Source of the DNA: Cyclina sinensis
Taxonomy: Eukaryota; Mollusca; Bivalvia; Venerida; Veneridae
Length of the DNA stretch: 64,000 nt
Direction: 5' to 3'
NCBI GenBank assembly: GCA_012932295.1
Contig: JAAONU010000014.1
Span: 33,077,977 to 33,141,976, forward strand
Both the position numbers and the translations under genes were made by a program. How positions within the stretch are numbered: position 1 is the stretch's first letter; every line of letters begins with the position of its first letter. Positions 59,131-64,000 of the stretch are shown here, in pieces. Below the pieces are notes generated by a model that saw only the letters and a list, made by a program, of their open reading frames with translations, had not been told where the DNA came from and did not search any database.

Positions 59131-60300
59131 TTTGATTAAGTAACTAATACTGATTCATCACATCCAAATCTGGTGCTTGTGACAACCAATTTAATAACTA
59201 AACACACTGCATAATTTAAGTTAACAAACTCGATAAAATGGGGGAACTTACTTAATAATACAAATTGAATACATAACATTACATAGAAAGAACATTGCAA
59301 AACATTACATACAAACAATTTTATACTTATTATTCAACACTACTGTAGCTAATGTACAAATAAAATAAAAATCCAACATCAATACAATTACCTTACTGTT
59401 ACCGTATATACCCGCTTATAAGACGCATTTTTAGGAATCATATTATAAGGTTGTCGAGGGGGGAGCGTCTTATAAGTGCGTCCTTCAAGAGAAAAAAAAA
59501 TCCCAACAAGAATCTGGCTCCTACAATCAAGATTTTGGCAACCGTAATGTGCTGCAAACTGTTCAGTAACTTACCGGGGCTAAACAAAAAATAACAAGGC
59601 AAACAATTACCATTCTTGTAGAAATTGATCAACGACTTTAAATTAGTATTAAAAGTATTGCTAGATGTTCTTGTTTTGGTCTAACAAAAGCTTTTTTCTC
59701 CTTTTTAGACAGCGTCAGCGGTACTTTCATTTCAACATCAGCCATTTTGCTAGGAGTGCTAAAGCGCATTCCGGGCCGTACCGCACCGTATTAAATTATG
59801 CTCAATCGGCGTATACTACTCATTCTTTTTTTAACATTATTTTATGTTTTTAAATAAAAGAATGTTTGGCAATAAGTTAATATTTAATTCTTTTTTTTTT
59901 TCAATTAAAACATCACTTTAAAAACTGTAAATCGCAAGTATTGCTTCAAGTCATGCTAACAATAATGTTAAATTCTCACATTTAAAAAACTGTGAAATTT
60001 AGTAAAGGGGTCTCACTAATGAACAGACTGTTATTTCAATGATTCGCAGGAGTTGATAGCTGAGACCCTTTTACTGTTAATTGTCTGACATTGTATATTA
60101 ATCATATGCCAATTAGATGCCAATTTTCAGCAATTTCTTATCGAAGAACGTAATTGTTGTATAAACACAACCAGCTTGTGATTGCCTAATTGTGTTTCTA
60201 TTGATTGGTTTGAATTTGCTGATTGACAGTTCAGTATGCATGACTACCTGCTCAGACCGCAACATGATTGGATAATATATCGATATGGGCATGTTTTATT

Positions 60301-60366
60301 GCTGATACTGCCGTTGGCGTTAGTGAGAAAATGGTTCGTGTCTGGCAATCCAAACAAAGTAAATTG
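60301..60366 (+). pseudogene. Psq/brinker-type HTH remnant of a pogo-like transposase (copy 1)
   Basis: Reads ADTAVGVSEKMVRVWQSKQS then KL, the pattern 'AA..fGVS.kmVR.Wrkq...L' of the N-terminal DNA-binding helix-turn-helix in pogo-like transposases. The equivalent part of copy 2 (60520-60582) reads AVGISEKRVRDWQSKQS and then a stop. Confidence 0.65.
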
Positions 60367-60519
60367 ATGAATGTGATAGCGCCTTCGGTAAAAAAAAAAA
60401 CGCGATTGAAGTTAAATTGAAAGACTCCGTAAATGAAACGAGAAATAGTTGACCGATCATGTCTACCTGCTCAGACCGCAACATGATTGGATAATAAATC
60501 GATATGGGCATGTTTTATT

Positions 60520-60582
60520 GCTGATACTGCCGTTGGCATAAGTGAGAAAAGGGTTCGTGACTGGCAATCCAAACAAAGTTAA
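60520..60582 (+). pseudogene. Psq/brinker-type HTH remnant (copy 2)
   Basis: Duplicated version of the 60301 remnant; ISEKRVRDWQSKQS followed directly by TAA. The 'VRDW' is closer to the expected consensus than copy 1 (VRVW). Confidence 0.65.
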
Positions 60583-61194
60583 TTGATGAATGTGATAGCG
60601 CCGTCGGTAAAAAAAAATGATGCAGTTGAAGTTAAAGTGAATGACTCGATAAATGATACGAGAAATAGTTGACCGATCATTACTTGTGCTACAAGTAAGG
60701 GCATTTTAGCTTGCCAAATTTTAACTGTGGTGTAGTGAAACCAATTAAATGTCATTGTTATAATTGGTAATTATGGCAATGTGATGAATTGTTAGTGCTT
60801 GGGCTTGTATGATCATACCTTTAGGCAATTAAATATTCAAAAATGATTAAAATACGGTACCGGATGTATACAGTTGCTGTTGATAAATGGATGTCACTGT
60901 ATTTGAAGTTTTTCTTTGGGTTTAAGAAATGAAATTAATTCAGACCTTGTCAAAAATTAAATAAAATATGTTAAAATTATTTTTGTTTAAATATTTTTAA
61001 ATTACCAAAAACAAATACAGCAGTTGGGTTTCCAAGTGAAAGTTCAACTTTTCATGAACCCCGTGACCTCGGACGATGTGAAAATCTGCCCGCGTCTTAT
61101 ATAAGAGGGTCAATGCAAAAAGTACAGATTTTCAACTCAAAGTTAGGGGTGTGTCTTATAAGCGGAAGCGTCTTATAAGCGAGTATATACGGTA

Positions 61195-61620
61195 ATAAAA
61201 AAAATTTTGGCATACACATATATCCAGTTTAATGTAACCATGTGCAAGTTAAGAAGCTTTCTGGAATTCTAAATAAACTATGGCAAGTCATCAATCTTCT
61301 TGCTTTTAGAAGACTGATCATGACTGAACTCTGTACCAACATCTAAACACTCTGACAGGCCTAGCAGCCATTATCCTGAAGAAGGCAGCACATGCAATAA
61401 TATTCAACAAATTTACGTATACAATTCTACCTATAAATAGTTTTACTATAATATGCTACAATTCTAACAATATCACATACAATGTAAATGTATTTCTAAC
61501 ACTCCAACTATTTTTACAATAATAATAACAACAGCAAATTTTATGTTGTGATAATGTACTGCTTAAAAGTTATAAAGAAAACCTGTAGTTGTCATTTTTG
61601 TTGGTTACTAGAACAGTGAT
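61195..61620. other. Non-coding spacer, nothing recognised
   Basis: AT-rich; no repeat or frame of note. Confidence 0.4.
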
Positions 61621-61624
61621 TGGG

Positions 61625-61800
61625 GCATTTAGTCTTAGCTCAGTAGGTCTTCAGTTTGAATCCTAGCCAGAGCATAAGATGTGTCCTTGGGTAGACATTA
61701 ATTTCAAACATGCACCTCAGTCCATCCAGACAGTCAGTAACTGGTTTCTTGCTCAAGCAAATGGTTCTATCAAGAATGTTGACTCAAGAGTGATCAGGGA
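61625..61800 (+). mobile_element. tRNA-headed SINE fragment
   Basis: TCTTAGCTCAGTAGGTCTTC (A-box-like) and CAGTTTGAATCCTAGCCAGA (B-box-like) are closely spaced, followed by GTCCTTGGGTAGACATTAAT. The head is shortened between the boxes. Confidence 0.6.
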
Positions 61801-62425
61801 ACCAAGCTGGAAAATCTTGTATCACAAATGAGCTTAAATAAATTAGTACACACAAATAAAAAGAAAAAGAAAAATCTCGTAGTAAAGACTGGTAAGTACT
61901 GAGAATCTTCCACCAAGAAAAAGCTTGAAAGAAGCTTTCAATAAGTATGTTATTTTAGAAAGAAATCCATCTGAAATCACACCTGCAGCACCCAGAACTA
62001 AGTTTAAAAGCAATTAACTAATAAAATGTCAATTACAGAAAAATAAACAATGCCAAAAATTGTCTGAAAACATATATAGACTGTCTCAAAGAACTTGTAC
62101 AGTCAATAGTCTTAACAAATTGTTATGTATGTACAAAGATATACTTCAGCTGGGGTCCATTAAACTTTTACAGAGCTAAAAATACTATTTCAATGGCCTC
62201 AATCAGTTACTCATATTTTCATTCGGATGAATTTTATAATCATAAACATTTTTTGATGCCATGTATAAATATGACCAGACAATCTAAGACAGCATTAAAT
62301 GTATGAAATATCAGAAGTATCAAAAAGAATAATAGTAAGACTCAACTTAAAAATACAATGTTACAATGTGTACTGCTGGTTTTAAGAGTAACTTCCTCTT
62401 AAATTGTAATTTCCAATGCAACAGT
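61800..62425. other. Non-coding stretch, nothing recognised
   Basis: AT-rich; short frames only. Confidence 0.4.
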
Positions 62426-62427
62426 AT

Positions 62428-62564
62428 ATAAATATCATATGGCTTTGATTGGGACAGTACATATTGTCAATCTGAGAAGAATACTGTCACCTCTGAGGCA
62501 AACCCTATATTTCTCCGAATGTTGACAATATGTACTGTCCCTCTCAAAGCCATATGATATTTAT
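62428..62564 (+). repeat. Long hairpin, 43-bp arms, 51-base loop
   Basis: 62428-62470 (ATAAATATCATATGGCTTTG ... CATATTGTCAA) pairs with 62522-62564, with about two mismatches near the middle of each arm. The loop is unrelated sequence. It could be a foldback MITE or a small-RNA precursor-like structure. Confidence 0.88.
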
Positions 62565-62569
62565 TTTAT

Positions 62570-63450
62570 AATACTGAAAAAAACATATTTTTGTTTTCCT
62601 TATTTTCCATCAAAAAACTTGGTCGTTTGATGCAAGCGAATGTTTATAACATAGATATTGAACATGATTTGAGTAAATAATATCAGTTTTAATTTTTTGG
62701 TTATTCATTTGCCTGTGTATCTGTAACTGACAGACAAATTTTAGAGGTCTTAACACTCCTTATGAATTAGATCTTAAAACCAGCAAAAATAAAATTTAAT
62801 CAGAAAATTTTAATCATACCAGATGGTCCATTTTTCAAATCTGTTGGTAAAAAACAAGACATTTACTTTTACAAAACTAATCGTTACTTACTAGTCTTTT
62901 TTCCTTCAATTCTACATTTTAAGAATTATGAATAAAACTTTTCACAACACAATTCATTTATTAACCAGTCTTGTCTTCCCTTTTACTATAAATCTTCAAG
63001 AAAATTTTTTTGACCCTTTGTATAAAATACTCATAAAATCTGTATTTTTCTCAGTGATTTCTACTGAACAACTACAAAATGTACTTGGATTTATCTTTTT
63101 TTCCTGGGATACCATTTGTGTTAATCCTGAAAGACTATTTGCATTGATGCCCTAGGTCTAATAGCATTCAGTCATTTGGGAATAAAGCTTCAGGTGACAA
63201 TGGTAAAAGAATTATAATTCACAAACAAGGACTTCTACCAAAAAGAAAAACTTGCTTTGATGTCTAAGTCTACACTTTATGTCACTGAAATGCATATAGC
63301 ATCTATTCATGGAATATACAGGTTTACAACATGCAATGCGCTGTGCTGAACAAGACAGTAGTTAACATACCCATTCGTCCATTTTTGTCTGAAACTGAGA
63401 TGGTATCAGTTTTATTATACCATTTTTAACATTTAACTAATTCTCATTAA
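62570..63450. other. Non-coding stretch with a possible minus-strand microexon
   Basis: No gene seen. At 63371-63388 the minus strand has GTTTCAG|18 nt|GTATGT, discussed as a speculative microexon. Confidence 0.35.
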
Positions 63451-63454
63451 TATT

Positions 63455-63657
63455 TTAACCTTAATCCTGCTTGCGGCAATTGTGTATGGCCTTATGACCA
63501 GTGCAGACCAAGATCAGCCTGCCCATCTGTACGTCTGATCATGGTCTGCACTATTCACAATTCAGTCAGTAGATTTTCAATAAGCACCCACAAAAACAAT
63601 GAATGGATCTGTCCAAATTGAAAGATGGACAAGTCCTTTTCAGATAATTAGCAGGAT
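63455..63657 (+). mobile_element. Decayed palindromic MITE (TTAACC..CCTGCT ends)
   Basis: TTAACCTTAATCCTGCTTGC at the left and TTAGCAGGAT at the right are eroded forms of the TTAACCCT-MITE ends. The inner palindrome CAGTGCAGACCAAGATCAG / CTGATCATGGTCTGCACT is the same module found at 27951 and, in part, at 6081. Confidence 0.7.
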
Positions 63658-64000
63658 ACATGTAAGTGGTAACTATCAAGTCTTTTTTTGTTTAATTTAC
63701 TGAAGATTTATGCAAGTCAAAATTTAAACATAATATGATTTCATCAATGCAGGAGTGATCCAGTAACAATGACAAAACAAAATGCACAGTTTCAATTTTT
63801 CACAAATGAAATATAATGGGCCATATATTTTCACTGGACTTCTGCATTTTTGTAAGTGCATTTCTGAACTCTGACAATTTCACAAATTAGACTAGATTAT
63901 TCCAGTTAGTGAGCTGTATCACTATATTCAAATACTGGTATGTTGATCACTAACTTATTCAATAATTGTTTAACTCATTTGTCAACATACAGTAGTGTTC

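Larger units (their letters stand above)
60244..60681 (+). repeat. 219-bp tandem duplication with an HTH-coding remnant in each unit
   Basis: Units 60244-60462 and 60463-60681 both start CTACCTGCTCAGACCGCAAC and end GAAATAGTTGACCGATCAT; they are about 90% identical. They lie within the element at 59402-61192. Confidence 0.92.
59402..61192 (+). mobile_element. 1.8 kb pogo-like element, CCGTATATAC ends
   Basis: TA at 59400-59401 and 61193-61194. The left end CCGTATATACCCGCTTATAA and the right end (reverse complement CCGTATATACTCGCTTATAA) differ at one base of 20 and continue GACGC. An extra inner CTTATAAGCGGAAGCGTC near the right gives a doubled terminus. It contains a 219-bp tandem duplication whose units each hold a helix-turn-helix remnant (60301 and 60520). 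No catalytic domain is visible. Confidence 0.88.

Overview
This looks like a eukaryotic nuclear window, most likely from a bivalve mollusc. It is strongly AT-rich, almost free of coding sequence and packed with non-autonomous DNA transposons and minisatellites. Three things point to a bivalve: rolling-circle (Helentron/HINE, 'pearl'-type) elements with ~146-165 bp core tandem repeats followed by GGAC/ACGG tracts, tRNA-headed SINEs, and palindromic TTAACCCT-ended MITEs. The species assignment is inference from recalled repeat families, not from a database search.

The only protein-coding gene I can support is on the minus strand. Two phase-compatible exons, 41021-41131 and 20055-20102, join across a ~20.9 kb intron. 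The joined reading resembles the stretch before the first EF-hand of the mitochondrial calcium-uptake regulators MICU2/MICU3 (LISYTEYLFLLCVLT). Both exons are flanked by canonical splice sites, are multiples of three long and are phase 1-1. So most of the window is intron of this gene; the other exons are apparently outside it, or were not recognised.

Layout. 1-5029: intron-like sequence. 5030-6298: two inverted MITE copies around a 46-bp minisatellite. 7071-7863: a HINE-like element. 9480-14960: degenerate minisatellite split by a 4.2 kb TIR element (10595-14790) that itself carries a nested 663 bp element. 14996-19325: a decayed pogo-like end, a family-B HINE, an internally deleted mariner and two family-C HINE arrays. 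20700-23000: a 33-bp minisatellite split by an ~870 bp TIR element. 24088-25908: a family-B HINE with a family-E HINE nested in it. 26660-31960: SINEs, a near-perfect hairpin MITE and a 2.65 kb family-A HINE. 34107-35927: another family-A HINE. 38090-38930: a 40-bp minisatellite. 42640-45946: three TIR elements. 46034-48985: minisatellites, one split by a family-A HINE. 49150-49981: a family-D HINE and a small TIR element. 51020-52900: a degenerate minisatellite with a SINE. 53790-56095: a foldback hairpin and a pogo-like element. 58370-59130: a degenerate minisatellite. 59402-61192: a second pogo-like element with a duplicated helix-turn-helix remnant. 62428-62564: a long hairpin. 63455-63657: a decayed palindromic MITE.

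The most interesting pattern is that five HINE-like families (A-E), unrelated in terminal sequence, share one modular plan. It runs: an ACAAGAG-type start, a small 5' hairpin, a terminal arm, a ~146-165 bp tandem core, a GGAC/ACGG tract, then a 3' hairpin that repeats the arm in both orientations and ends in TAAAAA or CAAAAA.
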